Of a DNA stretch of 64,000 bases, positions 43,877-52,326 are shown in pieces (within the stretch, counting starts at the first letter, position 1; each line of letters begins with the position of its first letter). The notes below the pieces were generated by a model that ran no database searches, was not told the origin of the DNA, and saw only the letters and a list, made by a program, of their open reading frames with translations. A program made the translations under genes and the position numbers. Origin of the DNA: PALSA-1003 sp963791945 (GTDB lineage Bacteria; Pseudomonadota; Gammaproteobacteria; Burkholderiales; Casimicrobiaceae); NCBI GenBank assembly GCA_963791945.1, contig CAWBUD010000002.1:1798001-1862000 (forward strand), written 5' to 3'.

Positions 43877-44709
43877 GTCTCGAACTGCGCCTCGAGTTCG
43901 GCAGGCGAGAGTCTCGGCGGGCCCGAGGGACCCGCATACCCGGGGCGCCTGCCGGCGTAGAGCACGCCGATATTGAATCCGTCGTCGGTCATGATGCGGC
44001 GCGCTGCGCGCGCGGGATCGTCGGTCGCCGCCACCGGCGCCGGATGCGCCTGATGCTTCCACTCGCGTTGCTCCGGCCGGAAGGTCACGCACGGGCTCAG
44101 GATCTCGACGAAGGCGAATCCGGGGTGCCGGATCGCTTGCGCGAGAATTTCCGCCGTTCCGTTCGGGTCGCCGGAAAAAGCTCGGGCGACGAAGTTGGCG
44201 CCGGCCGCGAGAGCGATGACCAGGGGATGGAACACCCGCAGCCCGGTCCCCCCGGGCGACAGCTTCGAATCCCAGTCCGGCTCGGTCGTCGGAGAAGGCT
44301 GACCCTTGGTCATGCCGTAGACGTGGTTGTCCATGACGATGTAGGTGAGGTCGACGTTGCGCCGGCACGCGTGCAGGAAGTGATTGCCGCCGATCGAATA
44401 ACCGTCGCCGTCGCCACCCGCCACCAGCACGGTCAGCTCGGGGCGAGCGACCTTGAGCCCGGTCGCCGCCGCGAGCGACCGGCCGTGCACGCCGTGAAAT
44501 CCGTAGCAGGACGTATACGCGGGGATGCGCGACGAGCAGCCGATGCCCGATACGACCGCCACGCTCTCCGGCGCGACGCCGACCATCGCGAGCGCCTTGG
44601 TGATGGAGCTCAATACCGAATAGTCGCCGCAACCCGGACACCAGATGGGCTTGTAGCCGGACTTGTACTGTTGCGCCGTGCGCGGCGCGCTGGTCGCGAC
44701 GTCGTTCAT
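43873..44709 (-). CDS. korB: 2-oxoglutarate:ferredoxin oxidoreductase beta subunit
   Basis: 278 residues from the ATG at 44709, overlapping the korA stop. Typical KorB features: YKPIWCPGCGDYSVL (cluster Cys), VVSGIGCSSRIPAY, HGRSLAAATGLKVARPEL, the TPP motif GGDGDGYSIGGNHF and a later Asn (VMDNHVYGMTKGQ). With KorA it oxidises 2-oxoglutarate to succinyl-CoA and reduces ferredoxin. In Thauera and Azoarcus this enzyme replaces 2-oxoglutarate dehydrogenase during anaerobic aromatic growth and supplies electrons to benzoyl-CoA reductase. Confidence 0.92.
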   Translation of the reverse strand: MNDVATSAPRTAQQYKSGYKPIWCPGCGDYSVLSSITKALAMVGVAPESVAVVSGIGCSSRIPAYTSCYGFHGVHGRSLAAATGLKVARPELTVLVAGGDGDGYSIGGNHFLHACRRNVDLTYIVMDNHVYGMTKGQPSPTTEPDWDSKLSPGGTGLRVFHPLVIALAAGANFVARAFSGDPNGTAEILAQAIRHPGFAFVEILSPCVTFRPEQREWKHQAHPAPVAATDDPARAARRIMTDDGFNIGVLYAGRRPGYAGPSGPPRLSPAELEAQFET

Positions 44710-46472
44710 TGGCGTGCCCATTCGCACAGGGCTGCGGTGAGCTCCCCGGGTCGCAGCGGCAGCGGGCCCGGACGATGGAAGCTTGCCGGCTTCCCCGGGA
44801 GATCGAAGGCCGAGCGCAGATAGCGGTAGAGCTGCGCGCCATGGTTCTGTTCGACGACGAGCACGCGGCTCACGCCTTCGAGCGCTCGGGCAAGTTTCGC
44901 CGGCTGTGCGGGCGAGATCAGCCGCAGCGCGATCAGCCGCAGATGGATGCCCTGCTCCGCCGCACGCGCCACGGCTTCGCGCGCCGCCGCGGTTGCGGAT
45001 CCGAACGTGATCACCGCGGCGTCCCCGCGACCTTCGACATCGGCCCACGCGTCGCCGTAGTCGTGCTGCAGCAGCTTGCGCTCGCGCTTGTCGAGCTGCA
45101 CGCGATGGTCGCGCGACTGACTGCTCGGGATCCCGCCCTCGGTGTGCTCGAGGCCGTCCGCGGTGTAGACCACGCCCGGCGTGCCGGGGATGGCCATGGG
45201 CGAGATACCGGAGTCGGTATCGAGATAACGCTTGTAGTCGGGCGTATTCGCCGCGGCCGTCAAGCGCCTGCCGACGCGGGCCGATTCGGCGGGTCGGTCG
45301 ATGATCGCGCGGGACTGCCCCATGAATTGGTCGGAAAGCACGATCGCCGGCGCCTGCATCGCTTCGGCGAGCTGTACCGCCCACTGCGTCGTCGCCAGGC
45401 AATCGGAAATCGAGGTCGGCGCGAGCACCAGTCGAGGCGCATCGCCGACGAGCCCGCTCACCGCGAAAGACAGATCGCTCTGCTCGCTCTTGGCCGGGAT
45501 GCCGGTCGACGGGCCGCCGCGCATGACGTCCACGACCACGACTGGAATCTCGGCGCTGACGGCCAGCCCGATGCCTTCGGTCATGAGCGCCAATCCGGGC
45601 CCGGCGGTCGCGGTAAGCGAAGGCACGCCACCGTACGACGCACCGATGATCATGTTGATGGACGCGAGCTCATCCTCGGCTTGCAGCAAGGTGCCGCCAA
45701 CCTGCGTCAGCGCCGGCGCCATCCATTCGAGCAGCTCGGTTGCGGGCGTGATCGGATACGCGGCGACGAAGCGGACGCCGGCGCGAATGGCGCCATATCC
45801 GGCAGCTTCATTGCCGCTGATGAGCCAGCGCTTGCCCGTAGGCCCGTTGCCGCGCACGAGCTTCTGCGGCCCTTCGATGTCCGCCGCGGCGACGATACCC
45901 GCCTCGAGCGCGGCCACGTTCGCTTGCAGCGCATCATCTTTTTTCCAGGACTCGCGCAAAGCCCTCTCCAGCGCTTCCTTCGGAACCCCGGCGAGCGTGC
46001 CAACCAGGCCGAGCGCCACCATGTTGGGCCAGCTCCCGGGAATCGCCTTGGTCATCTTCTTCAGCGACAACGGAATGTAGCGCGCCCCGGACCGGGTGAA
46101 GGTGTCGGGCGCTTCGCCCTGATCGGGGTCGCCGATCACGACGCTCGAGGCTCCCAAGGGGATTTCGTCGGCGAAGCGGCTGACGTTCTGCCAGTCGATC
46201 GCGAGCAGCAGGTCGAAGGTGTCGCCCAGCGATTCCAGAGGATGGTCGGCGAGCCGCACCAGTGCGGCGGCTTCGCCGCCCCGGATCTGCGGACCGCTGG
46301 TGCGGACCATGATCCCGTAGAGGCCGGCTTTAGCGGCGGCGTTCAGGAGCATCGTTCCTGCCGTCATCACGCCGCTGCCGCCGCTGCCGGCGAGCGCGAC
46401 CGAGATGTCCGCGCCGCGCGAGCGCCGCACGCCGGCTGCTCCGGCTGCTCCCGTTATTTCCGTTGCTGGCAC
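44706..46472 (-). CDS. korA: 2-oxoglutarate:ferredoxin oxidoreductase alpha subunit (gamma-alpha fusion)
   Basis: 588 residues. The first 190 residues are a gamma-type domain (ALAGSGGSGVMTAGTML, TSGPQIRGGEAAALVRL), then an alpha domain (VAAYPITPATELLEWM, EDELASINMIIGASYGG, VVDVMRGGPSTGIPAKSEQ) and the C-terminal swivel (ITFGSATAAAREAV). This is the usual two-subunit KorAB design. It is the first gene of the leftward operon, divergent from had, with an FNR-like box centred about 68 bases upstream of the ATG. Confidence 0.93.
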   Translation of the reverse strand: MPATEITGAAGAAGVRRSRGADISVALAGSGGSGVMTAGTMLLNAAAKAGLYGIMVRTSGPQIRGGEAAALVRLADHPLESLGDTFDLLLAIDWQNVSRFADEIPLGASSVVIGDPDQGEAPDTFTRSGARYIPLSLKKMTKAIPGSWPNMVALGLVGTLAGVPKEALERALRESWKKDDALQANVAALEAGIVAAADIEGPQKLVRGNGPTGKRWLISGNEAAGYGAIRAGVRFVAAYPITPATELLEWMAPALTQVGGTLLQAEDELASINMIIGASYGGVPSLTATAGPGLALMTEGIGLAVSAEIPVVVVDVMRGGPSTGIPAKSEQSDLSFAVSGLVGDAPRLVLAPTSISDCLATTQWAVQLAEAMQAPAIVLSDQFMGQSRAIIDRPAESARVGRRLTAAANTPDYKRYLDTDSGISPMAIPGTPGVVYTADGLEHTEGGIPSSQSRDHRVQLDKRERKLLQHDYGDAWADVEGRGDAAVITFGSATAAAREAVARAAEQGIHLRLIALRLISPAQPAKLARALEGVSRVLVVEQNHGAQLYRYLRSAFDLPGKPASFHRPGPLPLRPGELTAALCEWARQ

Positions 46473-46503
46473 GTCGCTTTCTCCCGACCGCTTCGCGTTC
46501 CGT

Positions 46504-46547
46504 CAAGTAAACCGGTTGCGCGCCGAATCCGGTTTGACGCAGATCAA
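46504..46547 (-). promoter_or_regulatory. Candidate FNR/AcpR-class promoter for the korA operon
   Basis: 46534-46547 reads TTGACGCAGATCAA, nine of ten defined bases of the FNR consensus TTGAT-N4-ATCAA. On the minus strand a TACTTG hexamer at 46504-46509 could be the -10 element. If transcription begins about seven bases further on, the box is centred near -42 to -44, the class II activation position. Anaerobic FNR/CRP proteins such as AcpR and AadR control benzoate genes in relatives. Confidence 0.6.
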
Positions 46548-46592
46548 GACCTGCCCAATCGCCTTGTTGCATCATCTTAGCCATAAATACGT

Positions 46593-46618
46593 ATTGTGGT
46601 ACTGTAATACCGCAATAG
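46593..46618. promoter_or_regulatory. Palindromic operator candidate between korA and had
   Basis: Arms TATTGTGGTA (46593-46602) and TACCGCAATA (46609-46618) are reverse complements at nine of ten positions around a six-base spacer. It is AT-rich in GC-rich DNA, 87-112 bases before the had start codon and on the had side of the FNR-like box. A dimeric effector-responsive repressor or activator is expected; no regulator gene lies next to it. Confidence 0.6.
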
Positions 46619-46704
46619 CACCCGCACGGATCGGATCAGGCCCGGGAGACGTGCCCCGGCTGCCGCCGGCATGTCCGCGAGCCTGATGCGACGAGGAGAG
46701 GCCT

Positions 46705-47772
46705 ATGAGCATCGAAGCCCACCGCTGGCTCATGACCGCGGCGAAAGCCCCGCTCGAACGCGCCGCATTCAGCGCCGCTCCGGGGTCCGACGAGGTCGTC
46801 GTCAGGGTGGCGGGTTGCGGCGTGTGCCACACCGACCTGGGATATCTCTACGACGGCGTCCGCACCAATCAGCCGCTGCCGCTGACCCTGGGCCACGAGA
46901 TCAGCGGTCGCGTCGTGGCGGCTGGCCCGGGCGCTCAAGCCTGGCAGGGCAGAGCCGTGATCGTTCCGGCGGTCCTGCCTTGCGGCGAATGCGATCTCTG
47001 CCGCCGCGGCCTGTCGACGATCTGCCGGGCTCAGAAGATGCCGGGCAACGACATTCACGGCGGGTTCGCCACCCATATCGTCGTCCCCGGCCGCGGGTTG
47101 TGCGCGGTCGACGAGTCGCGGCTTGCCCGCGCGGGTCTCGGCCTGTCCGATGTTTCGATCGTGGCCGACGCGTTGACCACGCCCTACCAGGCCGTCCGGC
47201 GCGCGGGCGTGAAGCCCGGCAGCCTCGCCATCGTCGTCGGCGCGGGGGGCGTCGGAGGCTACTGCGTACAGATCGCCAGCGCATTCGGCGCCAAAGTGGT
47301 CGCGATCGACGTCGACGAAGCGAAGCTCGAGGCGATCGCCCGCCATGGAGCGGCGCTGACGCTCGATGCGCGCGCGCTCGACGGCAAGGCCATCAAGACG
47401 GCGATCCTCGACTTCGCGAAACAGAACAGCCTTCCAAGAACGGAATGGTTCATCTTCGAATGCTCGGGCACCGCCCCCGGTCAGCTGACGGCCTATGGTC
47501 TGCTCGTCCACGGCGCGACGCTTTCGGTTGTCGGCTTCACCATGGACAAGGTCGAAGTGAGGCTCTCCAACCTGATGGCGTTCGACGCTCGTGCCATCGG
47601 CAACTGGGGCTGCCCTCCGGAGCACTACGCGGCAGCGCTCGACCTCGTGCTCGACGGGAAGGTGCAGATCAAACCATTCGTCGAGAACCATCCGCTGGAC
47701 GACATCAATCGCGTGTTTGCTGCCGTCCACCGCCGCGAGATCAAGAAGCGCGCGGTCCTCGTACCGGCCTGA
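46705..47772 (+). CDS. had: 6-hydroxycyclohex-1-ene-1-carbonyl-CoA dehydrogenase
   Basis: 355 residues after GAGGAGAGGCCT. A zinc-dependent alcohol dehydrogenase with catalytic CGVCHTD and GHEISG, structural zinc cysteines in CGECDLCRRGLSTIC, and NAD-binding VVGAGGVGGYCVQIA. In the Thauera-type benzoyl-CoA pathway it oxidises 6-hydroxycyclohex-1-ene-1-carbonyl-CoA to the 6-oxo compound with NAD+. The assignment relies on its position next to oah, dch and bcr and on close similarity of features such as TEWFIFECSGT. First gene of the rightward operon. Confidence 0.93.
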   Translation: MSIEAHRWLMTAAKAPLERAAFSAAPGSDEVVVRVAGCGVCHTDLGYLYDGVRTNQPLPLTLGHEISGRVVAAGPGAQAWQGRAVIVPAVLPCGECDLCRRGLSTICRAQKMPGNDIHGGFATHIVVPGRGLCAVDESRLARAGLGLSDVSIVADALTTPYQAVRRAGVKPGSLAIVVGAGGVGGYCVQIASAFGAKVVAIDVDEAKLEAIARHGAALTLDARALDGKAIKTAILDFAKQNSLPRTEWFIFECSGTAPGQLTAYGLLVHGATLSVVGFTMDKVEVRLSNLMAFDARAIGNWGCPPEHYAAALDLVLDGKVQIKPFVENHPLDDINRVFAAVHRREIKKRAVLVPA

Positions 47773-47786
47773 CAGGAGTCCAACAG

Positions 47787-48908
47787 ATGAATGCCCCCGA
47801 CATCCAGGTTCCGCTGCGCGAATTCAAGAACCACGATCTCGTCGACGATATCTCCAAGCCGGGTATCCGCTACGACAAGCGACCGGCGAGAGCTCCGGAC
47901 GGGACCGTCGTGGCGGGTCTTTTCAATGCCTGGATCACGCTCGACAACCCGTCGCAGTACAACTCCTACACCACCGAAATGGTGAAGGGCGTGATCCTCG
48001 CCATTCGCGCTGCATCGAATGCGCGCGACGTGAACTGCGTCGTACTCACCGGCGCGGGCTCATCCGCGTTCTGCACCGGCGGCAACACCAAGGAGTACGC
48101 CGAGTACTACGCCGGTCATCCGCAGGAATATCGCCAGTACATCCGGCTGTTCAACGACATGGTCTCGGCGATTCTCGCCTGCGACAAGCCCGTGATCTGC
48201 CGCGTCAACGGCATGCGCATCGGTGGCGGCCAGGAGATCGGCATGGCCTGCGACTTCTCGGTGGCGCAGGATCTCGCGCGCTTCGGGCAAGCGGGCCCTA
48301 AGCACGGCTCCGCGCCGATCGGCGGCGCGACCGACTTCCTTCCGCCCATGGTCGGCAACGAGCGCGCCATGGTCGCGGGCGTGTTGTGCGAGCCCTTCTC
48401 GGCGCACAAGGCCTACTACTGGGGGATGCTCGCCGATATCGTTCCGGCGCTGAAGGTCGACGGCAAGTTCCTCGCCAATCCCATGGTCGAGACCCAGCGC
48501 GTCGTCGACGAGTTCGGCCGCTTCGTCTTCGGTGAGCCCAAGAGCGGGGAGGCCGCCAAGGAAGCCAAAGCGCTGCTTGGCCGCGGAACCGTCGATCTCT
48601 CGCTGCTCGATGCCAAGGTCGAGGAGCTTTGCGCCAAGCTGTTGCTCACCTTTCCGGACTGCACGACCAAGACGCTCGAGGAGCTGCGCAAGCCGAAGCT
48701 CGAGGCCTGGAACCGCAACAAGGAAGACTCGCGGGCGTGGCTCGCGCTCAACATGATGACCGAGGCACGCGCCGGATTCCGCGCCTTCAACGAGGGAACG
48801 AAGGCATCGCGCGAAGTCGATTTCATCGCGCTGCGTCAGGCGCTCGCCCGCGGACAGGGCTGGGACGAGGCGTTCACCGACAGCCTGATGCCGGGACGGC
48901 GGCCATGA
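47787..48908 (+). CDS. oah: 6-oxocyclohex-1-ene-1-carbonyl-CoA hydrolase
   Basis: 373 residues from the ATG at 47787 with AGGAG upstream. A long crotonase-family protein with the family-typical start (IRYDKRPARAPDG), oxyanion-hole segments (GSSAFCTGGNTKEYAEYY; RVNGMRIGGGQEIGMACD) and FGQAGPKHGSAPIGGATDFLP. It opens the ring by adding two waters, giving 3-hydroxypimelyl-CoA. Its length of about 375 distinguishes it from ordinary 260-residue hydratases. It lies 14 bases after had. Confidence 0.95.
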   Translation: MNAPDIQVPLREFKNHDLVDDISKPGIRYDKRPARAPDGTVVAGLFNAWITLDNPSQYNSYTTEMVKGVILAIRAASNARDVNCVVLTGAGSSAFCTGGNTKEYAEYYAGHPQEYRQYIRLFNDMVSAILACDKPVICRVNGMRIGGGQEIGMACDFSVAQDLARFGQAGPKHGSAPIGGATDFLPPMVGNERAMVAGVLCEPFSAHKAYYWGMLADIVPALKVDGKFLANPMVETQRVVDEFGRFVFGEPKSGEAAKEAKALLGRGTVDLSLLDAKVEELCAKLLLTFPDCTTKTLEELRKPKLEAWNRNKEDSRAWLALNMMTEARAGFRAFNEGTKASREVDFIALRQALARGQGWDEAFTDSLMPGRRP

Positions 48909-48990
48909 GCTCAGGGCTGGCTCAGGGCGCGAACCGCATCCCCGCCCAGGCCAGCGCCACAGCGCCACGGGCGAGCGCGGGCGTGCACCA

Positions 48991-49788
48991 GTGAGCGCCG
49001 AGAGCGTCGAGGCGATCAACTTGACCGGTCCGGTCAAGCTCTGGCTCGCGCGCGAGGGCGCGCTGTTGCGGCTGCGGCTGGCGCGGCCCAAGGCCAATCT
49101 CGTCGACGCCGCGATGATCGCCGCACTCCATGCTGCGTTGGTCGACCATCGTGCCGATCGGGGGCTGCGCGGGGTCATTCTCGACGGTGAGGGTCCGCAC
49201 TTCAGCTTCGGAGCAAGCGTCGAGGAGCATCTTCCCGACCGATGCGCGGCGATGCTCGCGTCGCTGCACGCGCTCCTTCTCGCCATGCTGGAATTCCCCG
49301 CGCCGATCCTGGTCGCCGTACGCGGTCAGTGCCTCGGCGGCGGACTCGAAGTCGCGCTGGCCGGAAGCCTGATTTTCGCGGCGCCTGACGCGCAGCTGGG
49401 TCAACCCGAGATGAAGCTGGGCGTATTCGCGCCGGCGGCGTCGTGTCTGCTGCCGTACCGAGTAAGCCAGCCGGCGGCGGAAGACCTGCTGTTCTCGGGC
49501 CGATCGGTGAGCGGCGAGGAGGCCAGGACGATCGGCCTCGTGCACGCGACGGCCCCGGATCCCGAGGCCGCTGCGCTGGCGTATTTCGATGCGCATCTCG
49601 CACCTAAAAGCGCTTCCGCCCTCGCCTGCGCCCTCACCGCGGCGCGGGGCGCATGGATCGCCGATGTCCGGCAGCGCCTTGCCGCGCTCGAACGCCTTTA
49701 TCTCGACACACTGATGCAGACGCGCGATGCCAACGAAGGGCTGACCGCGTTTCTCGCGAAACGCGCACCGCACTGGGAGCATCGATGA
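48991..49788 (+). CDS. dch: Cyclohexa-1,5-diene-1-carbonyl-CoA hydratase
   Basis: 265 residues from a GTG at 48991; no strong ribosome-binding site is visible and the start could be slightly different. Crotonase fold with SFGASVEEHLPD and RGQCLGGGLEVALAGSLIFA plus LGQPEMKLGVFAPAAS. It hydrates the dienoyl-CoA product of benzoyl-CoA reductase to 6-hydroxycyclohex-1-ene-1-carbonyl-CoA. The order had-oah-dch-bcrC is the arrangement known from Thauera. Its stop overlaps the bcrC start (ATGA). Confidence 0.92.
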   Translation: MSAESVEAINLTGPVKLWLAREGALLRLRLARPKANLVDAAMIAALHAALVDHRADRGLRGVILDGEGPHFSFGASVEEHLPDRCAAMLASLHALLLAMLEFPAPILVAVRGQCLGGGLEVALAGSLIFAAPDAQLGQPEMKLGVFAPAASCLLPYRVSQPAAEDLLFSGRSVSGEEARTIGLVHATAPDPEAAALAYFDAHLAPKSASALACALTAARGAWIADVRQRLAALERLYLDTLMQTRDANEGLTAFLAKRAPHWEHR

Positions 49789-50966
49789 TGGTTACCGTCC
49801 CGCCCGTCATTCAGATCGTCGAGCGCTGCCAAGCACTCTTCGAGGACCTCGAGCTCAGCTCGGTCAAGCAATGGAAGGCGGCAGTCTCGGGGCGCAAGGC
49901 GATCGGCTACATGCCGGTCTACGTCCCGCGCGAGCTCGTCCATGCGGCAGGCATGCTGTCGGTGGGCATCCTCGGCGGCGGCGACCAGATCGAAGTGATC
50001 CAGGGCGACGCGTATTACCAGAGCTACATCTGCCGGATACCCCGCTCGACGATCGAGCTCGCGCTCACCGGCCGTCTCGACTGTCTCGACGGCATGCTTT
50101 TTCCTTCGATCTGCGACGTGATACGCAATCTGTCGGGCATGTGGCAGATCCTGTTCAAGGACAAGTACGTGCGCTATTTCGACGTCCCGCAAAACTACGA
50201 GGACGCGATCGGCGGGACGTTCTACGTCAACGAGCTCCAAGCCCTGCGCGACGATCTCGGCAAGCTGCGCCGCGCGCCGATCACCGACGAAGAGCTCAAC
50301 GCTTCGATCCGGGTGTACAACGAGAACCGCCGAGCAGTGCAGGATCTCTACGCTTACCGCGCCACGAAGCCCTGGCAGGCGCCCACTTCCGAGGTTTATC
50401 TGGTGCTGCGCGCGGGCATGGTGCTGCCTCCGGAGGAGCACACGCAACTCGTCCGCGACTACATTGCAGCGGCTGACGCGCTGCCCCGACCGAAGCGAGA
50501 CAACGCACGCGTCGTGTTGAACGGTTCGTTCTGCGAACAGCCACCGCTCGGGCTGATCAAGTCGATCGAGTTGGCCGGCTGCTACATCGTCGACGATGAC
50601 TTCATGCTGGTGACGCGCTGGCTGCTCGACGACGTCCCCGCGGACGGCAATCCACTCGAGGAGCTTTCGAAGGCGTTTCTCCACCGCTCTGCAACCACTG
50701 CGGCAAAGTACGACGCCAAGCGCGAGGAAAAGGGCGTCTTTCTCCTAAAGCAGATCAAGAACAGCGCTGCGGAGGGCGTCATTTTCGCAGCTCCATCGTT
50801 CTGCGACCCGGCGCTTCTCGAGCGTCCGATGCTGCAGGACGTGCTGTCCAAGCACAAGGTGCCGCACACGGCCTTCAAGTACGCGGAGAACACCGGCCAG
50901 ATGGCGCCGATCCGGGAACAGGCAGGCACGTTTGCCGATTCGATCAAGCTTTGGAGCGCTGCGTAG
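49785..50966 (+). CDS. bcrC: Benzoyl-CoA reductase subunit C
   Basis: 393 residues from the ATG at 49785, translationally coupled to dch. It belongs to the BcrC/BadD/HgdB-type substrate-binding subunits, with cysteines for a [4Fe-4S] cluster and typical segments GYMPVYVPRELVHAAGML, GRLDCLDGMLFPSICDVIRN and VRYFDVPQN. Together with BcrB it binds benzoyl-CoA and carries out the two-electron dearomatisation, driven by BcrAD. Cytoplasmic and extremely oxygen-sensitive in known enzymes. Confidence 0.95.
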   Translation: MMVTVPPVIQIVERCQALFEDLELSSVKQWKAAVSGRKAIGYMPVYVPRELVHAAGMLSVGILGGGDQIEVIQGDAYYQSYICRIPRSTIELALTGRLDCLDGMLFPSICDVIRNLSGMWQILFKDKYVRYFDVPQNYEDAIGGTFYVNELQALRDDLGKLRRAPITDEELNASIRVYNENRRAVQDLYAYRATKPWQAPTSEVYLVLRAGMVLPPEEHTQLVRDYIAAADALPRPKRDNARVVLNGSFCEQPPLGLIKSIELAGCYIVDDDFMLVTRWLLDDVPADGNPLEELSKAFLHRSATTAAKYDAKREEKGVFLLKQIKNSAAEGVIFAAPSFCDPALLERPMLQDVLSKHKVPHTAFKYAENTGQMAPIREQAGTFADSIKLWSAA

Positions 50967-51000
50967 GGTACTGAAGATCACCTGTCAAGGAAGCCACCTC

Positions 51001-52317
51001 ATGAACGCCACTGCCGCGATGCCCCAGAGCACCAAGAAGCCACAGGTCCAAAAGGAGGACGCGATGTGGCTGCAGAAGGAGATGATCAACCGCAACTATC
51101 ATGAGCTCGCGACCGCGCGCGCGCAGAACCGCAAGGTGGCCGCGACGTTCGTGCCGGGCAACTTGAACGAGCTTCTGATGTGCTTTGACTTCGCACGGAG
51201 CCTCCCGGAAACCAACGCGCTGCAGAACGGCTTGCGCAAGAAATCAGGCAAGATGATCCTGGACGCGGAGCGCGACGGCGCGTCCGAGGACGTCTGCAAC
51301 TACGTGAAGGCCGACCTCGGCATGATGCTGGGCGGCGACATTGGCCCCACCGGCGAGCCGCTGCCCAAACCCGACATCCTGCTGCTCTCGTACACGGGCT
51401 GCTTCACCTTCATGAAGTGGTTCGAACTGATCCGCCACAAATACGGCTGCGAGAGCGTGATGCTGCACGTGCCCTACCAGGGCGAGGGCAAGATCGCGCC
51501 GAACATGCGCGACTACGTGGTCAAGCAACTGAAGGAGACGGTGATCCCGACGCTGGAGCGCATTTCAGGGGTCAAGTTCGACATCGACCGGCTGCGCCAG
51601 TACATGAAGGAATCGACCAAGGCCGAGGAGGATCTTGTCGCGGTCCTGCAGTCGGCGAAGCACCGGCCCTCACCGATCGACGGCTATTTCGGCGCGGTCT
51701 ACTACATCGGCCCGATCTTCACCGCGTTCCGCGGCACGCCGGAGGCGACCGAGTTCTACCGCGTGCTGCGGCAGGAGATCGAGCAGCGCGTACGCGAGGG
51801 CAAGGGTCCGATCACGCCCGATGGTGAAATGGGAGAGGAAAAATATCGGCTGGTCGTCGAGGGCCCGCCCAACTGGACGAGTTTTCGCGAGTTCTGGAAG
51901 ATGTTCTATGACGAAGGCGCGGTCGTCGTGACTTCCACTTACGCCAAGGTCGGCGGCGTCTATGACTTCGGCTTCCGCCACGATCCCGAGCGTCCGATCG
52001 AATCGCTCGCCGAGTACTGCCTCGGCTGCTACACCAACCTCAACCTGCCGTCACGGATCGACATGATCTGCAAGTACATCGACGAGTACCAGGCCGACGG
52101 CCTGTTGATCAACTCGATCAAGAGCTGCAACAGCTTCTCGGCGGGACAGCTCCTTATCCTGCGCGAGGTCGAGAAGCGCACCGGCAAGCCGGCGGCGTTC
52201 ATCGAGACCGATCTGGTCGACCCGCGCTATTTCTCGGCGTCGAACGTGAAGAACCGTCTGGAGAGCTACTTGCAGATGGTCAAGCAGAAGCGCGCAGCCG
52301 TGCTCGCTGTGCACTAG
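51001..52317 (+). CDS. bcrB: Benzoyl-CoA reductase subunit B
   Basis: 438 residues from the ATG at 51001. It is a BcrB/BadE-type protein with LLSYTGCFTFMKWFELI, MLHVPYQGEGKIA, GVYDFGFRHDPERPIESLAEYCLGCYTN and SIKSCNSFSAGQLL, whose cysteines ligate the second [4Fe-4S] cluster of the BC module. It cooperates with BcrC in substrate binding and ring reduction. It lies 34 bases after bcrC and ten before bcrA. Confidence 0.95.
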   Translation: MNATAAMPQSTKKPQVQKEDAMWLQKEMINRNYHELATARAQNRKVAATFVPGNLNELLMCFDFARSLPETNALQNGLRKKSGKMILDAERDGASEDVCNYVKADLGMMLGGDIGPTGEPLPKPDILLLSYTGCFTFMKWFELIRHKYGCESVMLHVPYQGEGKIAPNMRDYVVKQLKETVIPTLERISGVKFDIDRLRQYMKESTKAEEDLVAVLQSAKHRPSPIDGYFGAVYYIGPIFTAFRGTPEATEFYRVLRQEIEQRVREGKGPITPDGEMGEEKYRLVVEGPPNWTSFREFWKMFYDEGAVVVTSTYAKVGGVYDFGFRHDPERPIESLAEYCLGCYTNLNLPSRIDMICKYIDEYQADGLLINSIKSCNSFSAGQLLILREVEKRTGKPAAFIETDLVDPRYFSASNVKNRLESYLQMVKQKRAAVLAVH

Positions 52318-52326
52318 GGGAAGCGC

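Noticed and set aside
43301..44842. 513-codon minus frame joining korB sequence to the rubrerythrin
   Set aside because: The upstream half is a shadow of korB; the diiron protein starts at 43876.
46671..48908. 745-codon plus frame that appears to fuse a novel N-terminus to oah
   Set aside because: Its first 370 codons are an out-of-frame shadow of had; the ATG at 47787 with its own ribosome-binding site begins the real gene.
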